Below are positions 20,041-31,365 of a stretch of 64,000 nt of DNA, in pieces (position 1 is the stretch's first letter; every line of letters begins with the position of its first letter). This DNA is from Cydia pomonella (Eukaryota > Arthropoda > Insecta > Lepidoptera > Tortricidae): contig NC_084716.1 in NCBI RefSeq assembly GCF_033807575.1, forward strand, positions 2,542,001-2,606,000, read 5' to 3'. The notes beneath the pieces were generated by a model. The model was given only the letters and a program-made list of their open reading frames with translations, did not search any database and was not told the DNA's origin. Both the position numbers and the translations under genes were made by a program.

Positions 20041-20651
20041 AAAGAAGAAAGAAGTTTCCAATAGGATTGGATTCACCGCTATAGTTTACTTTAGTATGAA
20101 ATTATCTGAAGGTAACTGTTTTTACTTTCTACTTACTTTCATTTACGTGATTTTACTTCTTCTCAGTCATAATCTTTGAAGAAGGAGAATTTTTTTTTAT
20201 TGTTCTGAACAATTTTTGGCCTTTGTATGGAGGGTTGACCCCCACTATTTTTGTTACACCTTATACATAAAAGTCTGACTAGAGCTCCAGAGCCCACGTG
20301 TATTGTGCATAGAGGTACAATATCATAGAGATGAAATGGGGGAGGGGGGAGATGACCGAACGAGATGCTCTTACGGAACTTTCAGTGGGAGTAGCAGAGA
20401 AAGCGCTATTATTGTTTGTCTTTGTCAGTCTCACTTGTCCCTTCTGCCTACTTCTAAAAAGGACGGCGTTTTTTGTTGCCCAACCGACCAAATTACGTAA
20501 GTTGTTTTTGGTATGTTGTCAGGAATGTTAAAACTTGTTTTTAATTTTGTCGCATTGCGTATGTCCTGTCCCTCACGGGCGCACGCGGTATAGCACAAGC
20601 ACATCTATACAATCCTACCATCTATGGTATTGTGTCAATTATTGTAATGCC
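20041..20651. other. Unannotated stretch
   Basis: Overlapping short frames at 20279-20531 on both strands have no domain. Confidence 0.4.
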
Positions 20652-20779
20652 CAGTGTTGGCCGAAAGTTACTTAGAATTGAACATTACCCATAACAAATT
20701 GAACCGTAAACCGGTTACAGTATACGGTTCAATTTGTAATGATTAACGGTCAATTCTAATTAACGTTCGGCCAACACTG
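20652..20779. mobile_element. hAT-type MITE (CAGTGTTGG family), copy 4
   Basis: 128 bp, complete. Starts CAGTGTTGGCCGAAAGTTA and ends with the inverse CCAACACTG. GTAATGCC flanks both sides (20644-20651, 20780-20787). Confidence 0.9.
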
Positions 20780-20787
20780 GTAATGCC

Positions 20788-21395
20788 ACGGAAGATGTTT
20801 GACATACCAATACAATTTTATTTGAGACAATTAAATCTTTTAGTGACCAATCACAACTTCGAAACTGTGATACGCGTCAGATAAATGTCAGTCTTAGGGA
20901 TCATTTTTTCAAGTCAAAAAGTACTAAGAGCTTCGTCTATACATGTTATATATCGTCACTGTTGGTAATGGATATTAAGAAATGGATACTGTATTGTAAA
21001 GCCGGTTATTTCTTGTAAAATTTTCAATGAACCGACGATTTTGCCGCCATAATCAAATTACAAGCTTTTTTTCCTTATTACAAATAAAATTCACGCTCAC
21101 CTATGTAAACTTACCTTGTAAAAACCACATTACAAGTTACGTCATTACCATAAACTTTACTTACCACCGCGCAGTCGGTAAAAATGCCTCCATAATGATG
21201 ATCTAGGCGATAATAACTTAAGGACGGGGGTCGTTTTCCCCCTACTTCCCGCTGGATATTTAGGCCGCCTCGCAAATTCTAAACGGCCTCATGTCAGACC
21301 GTAAGCCATTTTTTTAGACGCAATATATTGTAATTATATGTCTGGGTAATAATGTCGGAGACCTTATTAGTTTTCTATACAAAGTACGTTACGCG
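20788..21395. other. Unannotated AT-rich stretch
   Basis: No feature recognised. Confidence 0.5.
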
Positions 21396-21700
21396 TAAAT
21401 GCTGCGCTTTAAAGACTGTGTTAAGCGAGATATGTCAGCATTTGATATCGACCACCATGCCCGGGAAACCTTAGCTGAAGACCGTGATGGATGGCATAAG
21501 CGTGTCGTAGGGGGGAGAGAACTAAGCGACTACGATATGCGATTTAATGCGTTAGATAGCCGAAGGTGTCGCAGAAAGCAAATCTAGACTGACCTTAGGT
21601 GGCATGAGCTTTCTCTGCGAAACATGTGGGAGGTCATGCCGCTCCCGCATCGGCCTTCACAAGCACCTAACCCGTTGTCTAAACAGCAATGCATACATTA
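21396..21700 (+). pseudogene. LINE C-terminus with C2H2 zinc finger, frameshifted
   Basis: First frame: L-R-F-K-D-C-V-K-R-D-M-S-A-F-D-I-D, then R-D-G-W-H-K-R. A second frame from 21604 gives F-L-C-E-T-C-G-R-S-C-R-S-R-I-G-L-H-K-H, a C2H2-like finger. The order (KDC.KRDM block, R..W.., finger) matches the end of a known class of RTE-like LINE ORF2 proteins. Separate frames and truncation mark it as a relic. Confidence 0.68.
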
Positions 21701-22019
21701 CGCTTCGGTGTAATAGAGGTCAACTAGGCTGCATTCAGCCTCATAGACTCTTTACGAGCGTATTATGCAATATTATGCATTTCGCATGCAAAACATATGG
21801 CTCTCCGACCAACTTCGGAACCTAACAGATTTGGAAACTTTCGAGTAGCTTAGGATATAGAGCAAATTTATTTTAGAGTGGTTTGAAGCTTAGGGCATAG
21901 ATAGATATGTAAACGTATGGCGATCAGTTAATATTTATCTACCTTGAAATATTAAATAATAAGTTGCATGGGAGATAATATAAGGTCCTAACAAATGCTA
22001 TCGCTATCGGTTCCTGGAT
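21701..22019. other. Unannotated stretch
   Basis: Nothing recognised. Confidence 0.45.
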
Positions 22020-22225
22020 TATATTCTCTTCTTCTCCTTTTCCCGAGCCTATTTCCCATGTCTCTTGGGGTCGGCCCTCCTAGTCCTAAAACGCCATTCT
22101 GGGCGTTTTTGTGCAATTTCGGGTTTTCAATCCGTCGTCTTCATGTCCTTGGAAATGGTTCCCATCCAGGTCGTCGGACGGCGACCTGGACCTCTTTTTG
22201 GTTCTTCGATTTCCAGGAGTATATT
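22020..22225 (-). pseudogene. LINE C-terminal fragment
   Basis: The minus strand reads E-P-K-R-G-P-G-R-R-P-T-T-W, I-S-K-D-M-K-T-T-D, then A-Q-K-R-P-E-W and R-R-A-D-P-K-R. This is the GRPP.RW...D and D..W type C-terminus of RTE-like elements. In-frame stops present. Confidence 0.6.
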
Positions 22226-23601
22226 TAAATACATATGAAACATTAAAGGTTCTATAGGTAATGTTTTTTTGGAGAAAATTAGATTTTTTTTTTGCATTGA
22301 ACAGATTCTAGAACCTCTTTTACTGACATTTAAGACAAACAATTGTGGCGTTTTCAACCAAACGGGTACTTAGTGTCGGTTGTCAATAAGACGCCATTTC
22401 CATAAAACTTCAAAATTAAATCAACCTAATCGTCAACCACATTTTGGTTTGGTTTAGCTGTAGAACGTCACAATTGTTGACAGACTGAAAGTGTTATAAG
22501 TGATAAAATGACTTAGCAACAGTTTTTAGTTAGTGAAAAATAGGCAGCTTGTATTTAATTTGGACATACCCACATGTTTATTTTATATGCAGTACATATA
22601 CAGCTTTATTGAGCATGTTCGTGTGCCTATTTTTAGATGTAATGCTCGTAAATGATATGTTCTAGTTTTAGTTATTAGTTATTTTAATTTGTTAATTACC
22701 TGCATGCTCACTCATATTTTGTATTATCTTGTATTTTCTCTATTTAAGTGAAATGTTAAATTTCTTTTGAGAAAATAAATTTCTTTAACCACAAGTGTTA
22801 AACATCTTGTCAGTTAAGGCGCAAGGTAGGGCAAGGCATTCTCCATTCAAACCTTGTGCAAGTTTTATTCGTTAGTTTTGACACTATAGCATTTAATTTC
22901 TTTTTTTGCTTGTATATATACGCAGAACTTACAGTAGAAATTTTTCTTTATTAAAAAAAAAAAAATTAAAAAATACTACATCAAGCGTAACAGAAAAATA
23001 AGCATATTTACCAATAATAATAACTGTAGCGCAAACACAAACGAAGAAAAACGCGCACAAAGTTTGTATGGAAAGAGCTTGCCCTATTACCCTTCGCCTT
23101 AAGTGCAAATGATGATTATTTTTAGGTATAATTATAATTTATGTATTTTGTTCCTAATTTTTATTTAAAATTAATTGTTTTTCTGTACAGTACCATTTCT
23201 TAAAATATCGTTAACTAATTTGTTAGCAGCCTTTTACATGGTAGGTATAATTAAGGGAGTTTTCAGAAAATATTTAGCGTTAGAAAATAATTGGCGTGAG
23301 TTGTTAAGAAAAGTATAATTAAGCATTCAATTTCAATTAAAAATGGTCTTGGCATTGCTTTCATGAACTATAAGCGATATCTATTACAATGTAAAAGAGG
23401 CAAAGTCAGCAGTCGTTTAGGTTAATTTATTATTAGGGAATTCAATCGCTTTTCCAACGTAAAAACAATTAAAAAATTATTTTCCAACAGAGTAAATCTA
23501 CGAACAACGGCCTCGAATTCACCAATTATATTCGCCAATCGGCCATAGCATTGGATGGGATTGCAGTTAGACATCCAATTGTCCCATGTGCGGGCCTGCC
23601 G
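22226..23601. other. Unannotated AT-rich stretch
   Basis: Poly(A/T) tracts (about 22286-22297, 22951-22975) but no identified element or gene. Confidence 0.5.
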
Positions 23602-24275
23602 TAAACGGGTTATAACATAATATCCAGTTTGGACTAGTGATGTGACTGAATCACTCGAGTTTGGTGTGAAACTCGAAACTGTGTTGGTTTGGTTCGATTT
23701 GAGTTTTCACAAAACTCGAGACTAATAGTTGGATCGAGTCGCATTCGAATTTTATCATATTCGATATTTGCGGGCTGATATGATATGACTTTCAAATCTT
23801 CAAGGAAGCGTACTTTCATTTTAAACAACGCACTTACAACAAAGGTCTTGCACGTGTCCACGGGCCAGGGTAATTGCTTACCATCAGGCGATTAGCCTGC
23901 TCTTTAATTTGTCTCTATCATAAAAAGTGCCATAAACGGAGTATATTCACGGAGTAGTAGTAAGAAAGGTCGAGTTGTGAGAATCGAAATCAGAAATCAG
24001 AAATCAGAAATTTTATTTGCTTAGTTTGCGAGTCGAGAAGAACTCGCGACTGTTCAAATGGTACAAATATGTTAGAACATAGTACACGTATCCCGTCTGA
24101 ACCGGTAATGGCAGTGGCAGTCTCGAGTGAAAACTCAAGACTATAGAAGTTTGATTGTTGAGTCCATGTGTAACTCAGTCTGTAAACGGGTTATAACATA
24201 ATATTATTCAGTTTGGAGTAGGTAGAGATGTAACTGAAAACTTGAGTTTGGTGAGAAACTTGAAACTGTGGTAAG
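23602..24275 (+). repeat. Pair of direct repeats with ACTCGAG-rich spacer
   Basis: About 85 bp beginning GTAAACGGGTTATAACATAA occurs at 23602-23690 and 24180-24270. The spacer and flanks repeat ACTCGAG and its variants. 23984-24011 is a 7-bp tandem (AAATCAG)n, which on the minus strand looks like the simple-repeat end of a CR1/L2-like element. 23864-23936 resembles a LINE tail (GCTTACCATCAGGCGAT). The whole block is composite. Confidence 0.55.
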
Positions 24276-24889
24276 TTCATTTGTATACAAAATTGCTCTT
24301 TAGTGTAAAAAAACTTAGTGAAGAAACGGAACTAATCGTAATAAATCGCAACGCAATACTATTAAAACACATTAAAGTACAGTAGGGTTTAAAAGTGCAT
24401 GGAGAAGTTATGAATGAAATCATTCATAGATTATTCATGCAAATTGGAACCTGATGGTACCTATTTGGATTTTAAATATTTTAATTTGTGGTATATCATG
24501 TAGAAACTCTACTATATCAATTATAAAACGAAATAAATGTCATATACATACTAAGGAAAAGTGACCAAGGCCTCCAGAATCTAGGTATGGAAACGAACAA
24601 ACAAGTCTTATTGAATACCGCGCGTAGGGCAAGGTAGATTTGTGTTAAATTGAGATACTAAACACTAAAATAAGAAAGGGGCAACGTTCTGAACTCGAGT
24701 TAAACTCGAGAGACTCGAGTTGATCATCTCATCCCTACTCAAAACGAACGGGAATAGCCCTATAATCCGGTATTGCGTATTTATCGCCTGTTTTGTGCGT
24801 TCATGCGCTCGGTATTAGCGTTCGCACCTGCGGCGTAACAGCGGACACACATTTAGGTACCCCATAACGTCATACTAAATAAGATAAGG
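24276..24889. other. Mostly unannotated
   Basis: 24557-24605 holds an inverted SINE fragment (GTGACCAAGGCCTCCAG), as at 47637-47695. Confidence 0.45.
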
Positions 24890-24994
24890 GACTATTAGGC
24901 TGCCTTTACATTGGATGTGATTGGTGTTCGAGATATAGGCCTCTCCTCGTATACGCCACTTATCCCGGTCCTGGGCTAGTCTCATCCAGAAGTG
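24890..24994 (-). pseudogene. RTE-like LINE C-terminus, distal part (interrupted)
   Basis: The minus strand reads H-F-W-M-R-L-A-Q-D-R-D-K-W-R-I-R-G-E-A-Y, the last conserved block of RTE-type ORF2. It continues the fragment at 25326-25465 across an inserted retroelement. Confidence 0.72.
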
Positions 24995-25325
24995 ACATGA
25001 TGCCCACGGCTACTTTCTATCACCGCACCGCCCGCCGTCGGCAGGGTGTTCATCCTCACACCCTAGAACCTAAATGGTCACGCACTGTGCGGTTTAAGAG
25101 GAACTTCCTCCCGCGCACGCTCCGGTTGTGGAATGAGCTACCTGCCGAGGTTTTCCCGAGGGTCTACAGTATGAGGTTCTTCAAAAAAGGAGTGTACAGA
25201 TTTTTAAAGGGTCGGCAACGCGCATGTAACACCTCTGGAGTTGCAGGCGTCCATAGGCTACGGTGACTGCTTACCATCAGGCGGGCCGTATGCTTGCTTG
25301 CCACCGTCGTGGTATAAAAAAAAAA
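24995..25325 (+). mobile_element. 5'-truncated LINE 3' end inserted in the RTE copy, with 7-bp TSD
   Basis: Encodes (24997-25266) a typical LINE C-terminus: F-K-R-N-F-L-P-R-T-L-R-L-W-N-E-L-P-A-E-V-F, then a YxxxxFKKxV-type ending. A 3' UTR (ATAGGCTACGG, ACTGCTTACCATCAGGCGGG, CCGTATGCTTGCTTGCCACC) and a 10-base A tail follow. AGAAGTG flanks it (24988-24994, 25326-25332). A relative of the 3' UTR is at 61045-61167. Confidence 0.85.
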
Positions 25326-25465
25326 AGAAGTGCCCCGTGATTTTTCTAATGTTATCCACTCAAAGAGCCAACAGACGCCAGGTGCTTCTTTCATCCGAAA
25401 GCGGCCACCAACCCGTCAACATTTTGGTCCACCTGCCATCATTCTGCCTGCCTAGTGGTTTGTGA
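25326..25465 (-). pseudogene. RTE-like LINE C-terminus, proximal part (interrupted)
   Basis: The minus strand reads R-Q-N-D-G-R-W-T-K-M-L-T-G-W and W-V-D-N-I-R-K-I. It joins directly to 24890-24994 when the insert is removed. Similar copies lie at 26361-26592 and 61668-61956. Confidence 0.72.
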
Positions 25466-25995
25466 ATATTTCCGAAAAAATTTTTGGGAGCTACATATTT
25501 AAGGCGTGCCGTGCTCTTTGTAAAAAACTTAAATAAATAGTAAACCATGGTATAATTGTAGAAAATTTTATTTTATGGAGAAAAGAAACGACAAACAAGG
25601 CCAAATGACGCATTCTATTAAATGACAAAGGGAACAATGCTTCACCAATTCAACATCAACATACAAATTGTTTTCCAAATTTACCCAAAACACGAATATC
25701 AACAGCTAAATTGATTCAAACAGCGACCCAATAAACACGTTTCAAAATGCACCTGAGCCCACACGAGTGAATCTAATATCGAGTACAGTCAACACGAATT
25801 TAAGCGTCGATCTATTTCGCTAAAACAAACAGGCAATTCGAAACAGAGATACGAGTGTACCTGCACTAAGTGCGCGGGGAGGTAGGTGGGTGTTGATGTG
25901 GCGGTTTTCAATAAATTGTGATTATTTTTAATAAAAAAACTTTCGTGAGACATATTAAATATATTAAACACGGGTCACTCAACGTATTTTAAGTC
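25466..25995. other. Unannotated AT-rich stretch
   Basis: No feature recognised. Confidence 0.5.
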
Positions 25996-26123
25996 GAAAA
26001 ACGCTCGACATATTTCACTCCGTACCGAGACTACCGAGTAATGTTGTCAGGAGCACGCGTTTGGCGGACCGGTGAAGACTGCGGGCCGCAGCCCTCCGCA
26101 CAGGATGATATGTCGAGCGTTTT
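25996..26123. repeat. Hairpin-forming repeat
   Basis: AACGCTCGACATAT at the left and ATATGTCGAGCGTT at the right are exact mirrors, about 100 bp apart; possibly a MITE. Confidence 0.5.
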
Positions 26124-26360
26124 CGATATATATTAAATATGTGATAGTTCTACGGCTGCTACTCTATGCAACGTTGATGCAATTTACCGAGAAACCACCA
26201 CCTCAGTAACCACCCCACCACCTCCTCACCACCACCAACCACCACGCCAATAACCACCTCAATAGTCCACAACCACTGTCGACTATAGTGAGGTGGTTTT
26301 ACGGCCCTTACAGAACCAACAAACAGTGGTCAAAAGTCTTCTTCTATGCTCCTTCTTGCT
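26124..26360 (+). repeat. CCA/CCACC-rich low-complexity stretch
   Basis: 26194-26275 is almost entirely CCACC-type repeats; no coding feature. Confidence 0.7.
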
Positions 26361-26592
26361 AAGTGACGACAGCTACAGGCAGAGTGATGGTAGGTGGACC
26401 AAAATGTTGACAGACTGGTGACCGCTTTGCGATGAAAGAAGCGCCTAGCATCCGTTATCTCGTTGGATGGACAATATCCGGAAGATCGCGGGGCACTTCT
26501 GGATGAGACTAGCCCAGGTCTGGGATATGTGTCGGTATACGAAAAGAGGCCTATTATCAGCAGTGGGCAACCGGAGGATGATAATGAAGTTA
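26361..26592 (+). pseudogene. RTE-like LINE C-terminal fragment
   Basis: Reads S-D-G-R-W-T-K-M-L-T-D-W, a stop, then W-M-D-N-I-R-K-I-A-G-H-F-W-M-R-L and K-R-G-L-L-S-A-V. Same family as 61668-61956, with stops. Confidence 0.7.
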
Positions 26593-26593
26593 A

Positions 26594-26825
26594 GCATAAG
26601 ATGAATTTTAATAAAGCTTTTTATTTACAATAACAATATACATAATGGATATATACAGAGGATTATTGTAACTAGCTTAAATCTCAAATAGGCCCTTGAG
26701 GCATTGTACCAAGGATGTTGGCAGCAATTCCTCGTTGTATTGTGCGTGGAAGCCGCCAGCTCTTGGGTCACCAGTTACGTCAACCAGAACGTTTCTGCAA
26801 AATTTCTGGCACCTAGAGTTTCAAC
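26594..26825 (-). pseudogene. 3' end of the restriction-like-endonuclease retrotransposon family, copy 5
   Basis: The minus strand reads L-V-D-V-T-G-D, then R-A-G-G-F-H-A-Q, then the 3' UTR ending TATTGTTATTGTAAATAAA. It abuts the RTE fragment tail to tail at about 26590. Confidence 0.65.
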
Positions 26826-27182
26826 ACCAAGATGAATGTTTAGGTTTGTGGTGTCTATTTACATAAAACTAAAATTGTCACATCCATTTATGAACCAGTC
26901 TTTTAGTAACTCGGGTGCGACACAAATTGAAACGTCTCGCGTATACGAGGTGAGAAAGATGCGACGTGCAGAGGTTGAGTCAACTTAGTACTTGATATAA
27001 TCATTTGTAGATACATATGGATATGACAACGACTATTGGATACATGCAAACATGCATGGATTGGAAGATCAAAATATAATCGGGAATAAGATATGCATTT
27101 TTAGTGTACTTCATGGGTGACAATAATTCTGGCGCAGGACAGGGCTCGGTACATTATTGAATATGTACTTACAGGATTCAAC
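26826..27182. other. Unannotated stretch
   Basis: Nothing recognised. Confidence 0.45.
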
Positions 27183-27400
27183 TACTTTTTAGGGTTCCGT
27201 AGTCAACTAGGAAGCCTTATAGTTTCGCCATGTCCGTCTGTCTGTCTGTCTGTCCGTCCGTCTGTTCCGTCTGTCACCAGGCTGTATCTCACGAACCGTG
27301 ATAGCTAGACAGTTGAAATTTTCGCAGATGATGTGAATTTCTGTTGCCGCTATAACAACAAATACTAAGTCCGAATCGCACTTGTCCGGTTTTTTAGAAT
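27183..27400 (+). repeat. Dispersed lepidopteran-type repeat
   Basis: AGGGTTCCGTAGTCAACTAG, a (TCTG)n run at 27235-27260, CACCAGGCTGTATCTCACGA and GTTGCCGCTATAACAACAA. It is related to 6637-6800 but lacks the 5S segment. An inverted fragment lies at 55155-55268. Confidence 0.6.
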
Positions 27401-27414
27401 AAATATAATACATA

Positions 27415-27484
27415 CACTTGTCACTATGCCTGTCACTTTCGAACAAGTATGTAAGTGTGAAAGTGACAGGCATAGTGACAAGTA
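27415..27484. repeat. Perfect hairpin MITE
   Basis: CTTGTCACTATGCCTGTCAC and its reverse complement, arms about 23 bp with a 20-bp loop. A diverged copy is at 52731-52792. Confidence 0.75.
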
Positions 27485-27499
27485 TATGTGAGTGTGAAT

Positions 27500-27640
27500 C
27501 AAATCTTTAAAAGGTAAATTTGAACCATTTCTCGATTTCCGATTGAACTGAAATTTTGCATACATAGGTATATGTAAATCGGATGACAATGCAGTATTAT
27601 GATGACATAATATGGAGCTGATTTGATAATGGAGACAGGA
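27500..27640 (+). repeat. Dispersed repeat
   Basis: CATTTCTCGATTTCCGATT and ATCGGATGACAATGCA reappear inverted at about 53690-53810. Class unknown. Confidence 0.5.
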
Positions 27641-28339
27641 GGTGGCCATGAGAACTCGGTGACTTCATGACTGCATTTCTGACTTTTGTACCTATTAATG
27701 CAATGGGTCCCATATAAACATTTGATCCTCAAAACAATCCTGCTTGACTGATACCAGCAGTTAATTCATTGCTTGGGGATCTATTGGCATAAAAACAAAA
27801 ATAAACCGCTTTTCTTCTTACCGTGTTCTCAGTTCCCGATGAAATCTTCCGAAGAAAGGAATAGTTGTGGCTACTGATCCTTTACTCAAACTGACTTGTT
27901 TTCAAAACGTCCCTAGTTTTCTAATGCCTTACAAAGTAAGCCACTTGACTCGATTTAAAAAACATATGATTAGAAAAATGTTTTACATGAACGTTAGGAC
28001 CAGCGGATCGGATTGTAGAGGGCAAAATTTAATGAAAGGTGATGTTGATGATGTCCTCCCAGACGTATCCGTCGACGGCGATTTTTTTTAAAGGGTCTTT
28101 ATTAACTATGACGCGCATGGGCGCGAGCGTGACTTGCAAATCCAAATTTGGTTTTGAATGGCTGCACGGAACACAGTAGAGCTGTCCGGGTAAGTTGTAT
28201 GTATAGTTTTAGGAGGGCCTGGGCCAAGTTTTTCGGAGCTGACGTATGGCGTCAAGTTGTTCAAGCCGGGTGTGTACGAAGTTATAAAGACCCATATTGA
28301 CAGCAGTTCGCCAGTCCAATATCCGAGTCGCAAGCTACT
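27641..28339. other. Unannotated stretch
   Basis: A 74-codon plus frame (27867-28091) and a 75-codon minus frame (28106-28333) show no known domain; neither is called. Confidence 0.4.
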
Positions 28340-28715
28340 CCCACGACTCGCAAGATATATATGCCGGTGGCAGACAAGTGGCGTTGCCGTAAAACGTGTA
28401 GCGTAGTGTAGCTTCTTGTAGTTAGATTATCTGACATTGTCATTTCTGTCATATGTCATACACGTAGATGGCGCTAGTAGCTGTCGCTAGTGGATGCGTT
28501 CAGTTTTACGAGGCCGTGCCGTACAGTTGCAATCGTGGCCCACAAATGGTCTCGCCGGAAAATCAGCGCTGACCTTCAGGTCAGCATTATGCTGAGGCGA
28601 GCCCATTTCGTGGTAAACTATTTCAATATGTTTAAATCTTATTTTTTTTGTATATACTTAAGTATGTAAATTAAGTTTTACCACAAAATAAATGATTTAT
28701 GATTATGGTTTATGA
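28340..28715 (+). mobile_element. Probable retroelement 3' region
   Basis: CGCTGACCTTCAGGTCAGC (hairpin), GTGGTAAACTATTTCAATAT and a terminal run TTTATGATTATGG repeated irregularly. I recall this as a lepidopteran retroelement tail; the class is not certain. Confidence 0.35.
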
Positions 28716-28962
28716 TAAGTGTAGGCACTGCCCGCCGGCCTTGCGTTTACCTGAGGCTAGCTCAGAGTAAAACACTACTTTAGGCAGCTTGAAGGCGCCA
28801 TACGCAATCGCAACGCAAAATAAAAATCAATGTCAGTTTTGTGACCAATACCTACACAATATAAAAATGTGTACAATTTAAGCAGTTCAATAGGGTTGTT
28901 TCCATCTACAAATCTTAGGGCAGAATTGTGTCCCAATAAATTATTTTGGATTATAAGAACAT

Positions 28963-30415
28963 CCCAACAAGCAAAAAAGTCTCAGATTGCGCACTTTATA
29001 AGAGTGGTGAGCTTATAGCGCTCTTATTATTGTTTTGGAATAACAATCGCTCTTATACGAGTCTTAGACAAGCTAGAACAGACTTTAGTAAGGTCAGTCT
29101 TATTACCTCGTCTTATATATGTTTATAAGAGCATTTCATAATACTATTATAAGCCTCTTGCTCCTACAATAACATTTACGAAGTCTCATTGATCTTGAGA
29201 GTACCTGGTCTTATATCCCCATTCTCTAAGTTCATTTGATTTTATATTAGACTTTCTAAATGCCATTGTAAGAATGCAAGACTAATATCAGCATAGCATA
29301 ATACTATTATAAGCCTCTTGCTCCTACAATAACATTTACGAAGTCTCATTGATCTTGAGAGTACCTGGTCTTATATCCCCATTCTCTAAGTTCATTTGAT
29401 TTTATATTAGACTTTCTAAATGCTATTGTAAGAATGTAAGGCTAATATCAGCATAGCATAAGGACACTGTAAGTACGTACTTTTTTGATCTTATTTAAAG
29501 CTATAATAAGATCAACAGCGGCGATATTGGAGTGATATAGGATCAGGATACTAAATCACACAAGACAAGTTCAATATAAGATGATTTGATCTTAAATCGA
29601 TTTTGGGAATCCATAAATTTAACCATTTCGCATCACCAATCTTGTCACTTAAATAAAAAGACATTTAGTTTATTAGTATGTGTCTAGTAATCAAGTAAGG
29701 ATAAACAAATATATTAAGGGTTTTACTAAGTAAAGCAAGAAACCCTAATTAATTCAACATGGCCATATCATTTGTATTCAGAATGCCAAAGTTAGTGTAA
29801 ATAATCTTAAAATACTCTAATAGTGCGCTTGAAAAATACACCTACAGCAATGGCTCCCTATCAATACAAATAAATAAATAAAATAATTATAAGAGGATAC
29901 AAATACCCATATTTGATCAGGCGCATGAAGTTTGAAGCGTAAAACAGGGTTTACTTTACAGTAAATAATATTTTCCCATGTGAATACTTACCGTAAAACA
30001 TGAACACACACAATGTTAACGAGCACGTTATTATATTTAAACATAATTCATAAACAGTTTGATAAATATTTACACTTTTTTTTTGTCACGCTGCAGTTAA
30101 TTTTATTCGTACACTTATACTTTATAAATAGAATGTTTCAACTCTGTGTGATCTTCCAAAAAATCAAAATAAGTTTATTTAGGCTTACAAGATACTTATG
30201 TAAAAGCGATATTAGCCTGAAGTAGCTTAAATTAGTTTTGGGAAGATTACTGTAAACGCAAACAGCATTCAATTAGACTGATATTAGAACGATATTAAAA
30301 TAAATACGCTTATAATTTGTGCCCAAATCCGGGCTTATACGATGATATAAAATCAATATAAGAGCGAAAAAATTGTAGTCTTGAGACTGTTGTAAGCGTG
30401 TTTTTGCTAGTTGGG
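28963..30415. mobile_element. DNA transposon (family Y) inserted in family X
   Basis: Ends CCCAACAAGCAAAAA and its near inverse CCCAACTAGCAAAAA. Removing it plus one AT restores the sequence of the uninterrupted X copy, so the target duplication is AT (28961-28962, 30416-30417). AT duplications are known for ISL2EU-type elements, but no transposase is visible. CTTATAAGAG-like motifs recur near both ends. Longest frames have no domain. Confidence 0.8.
29136..29457 (+). repeat. 161-bp tandem duplication inside family Y
   Basis: Units 29136-29296 and 29297-29457 begin CATAATACTATTATAAGCC and differ at only a few positions near the end. Confidence 0.92.
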
Positions 30416-30973
30416 ATGTTAAACTACTTTTAGGGGACCTGTAATGACCATATTTTTGTAAAATATTGAATTTAAAATATCTTTTGGCACACGTCACGTG
30501 ACCAAACTCGAAACGTCATTGAAGATTCTGATGACGTCACAACTCTCGGATTGACACTGTTGACAGGCGATAAACAACAAATGTCAGTTGACAGTTCGTA
30601 TCTTCTACGGGTGTATGTAGTTGTGTAAAAACGTAAACTGTGACGTCACACAATTTTCAAAGAGCGTTTTTGGGCGCGAAAGCATCTGTCAAAATATATT
30701 TTGTTAATTTGAAAAAATTAATGAAAAAAAAAAATATTTATTTCCTTATGAAGTAAAGGTTTACAATTTGGCATAAGAGGTTGGAGCTTCCTTTTAGGTG
30801 AATGAATCTGTATCAGGATGCCCCGCTCCTCCATAACTTACACTCTTTTTACTAGTAGTAGGGAAATATTAACATATTTAACGCCGTTTTTAGTATAAAA
30901 GTTGAATTTTAGGGCAACTTTTAGTTAATATAGAACGTAATACAAGCGTTTCAAAAAATTGGAAACAACCCTA

Positions 30974-31365
30974 TTATGGAACAGCTCTACTATAACCTAT
31001 ATAGAGTTATAATTATCATTGCTATGAGATAATCAATATTAAACCAGTCTCAGGTGCCTATCTATTACACAACATTACACTTTCTATCAATATCTCTCAA
31101 ATTTCACCTTTACCGCAAAACCTTCCATCTATACCGACTCTTAACTTCAATAGCTTAAAGTCCATTGTTGTAAGATCACTAATGCCAAAACTGTAGTAAC
31201 AAAGTAGGTTTTCCAATGAATAGAATTGATGGATAGCTTTTCATTAAATATACGGGAGTCTGATGAAATGGTTTTTGATTGGAAGTCGGTCGGTGGTTGA
31301 CTGATATTGAGCGTTGAAATGAAAGTCCTTTTCATAGATGATTTAGCGAGATTTAGACTTTCTTC
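30974..31365. other. Unannotated stretch
   Basis: Nothing recognised. Confidence 0.45.

Larger units (their letters stand above)
28893..30971. mobile_element. TA-flanked DNA transposon (family X), copy with nested insertion
   Basis: Ends GGGTTGTTTCCA and its inverse are each flanked by TA (28891-28892, 30972-30973). The same element, uninterrupted and in opposite orientation, is at 48103-48576. Shared internal blocks include GTTAAACTACTTTTAGGGGA and GTCACGTGACCAAACTCG. This copy contains a 1453-bp insertion and about 150 extra bases near 30711-30868. Confidence 0.8.
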
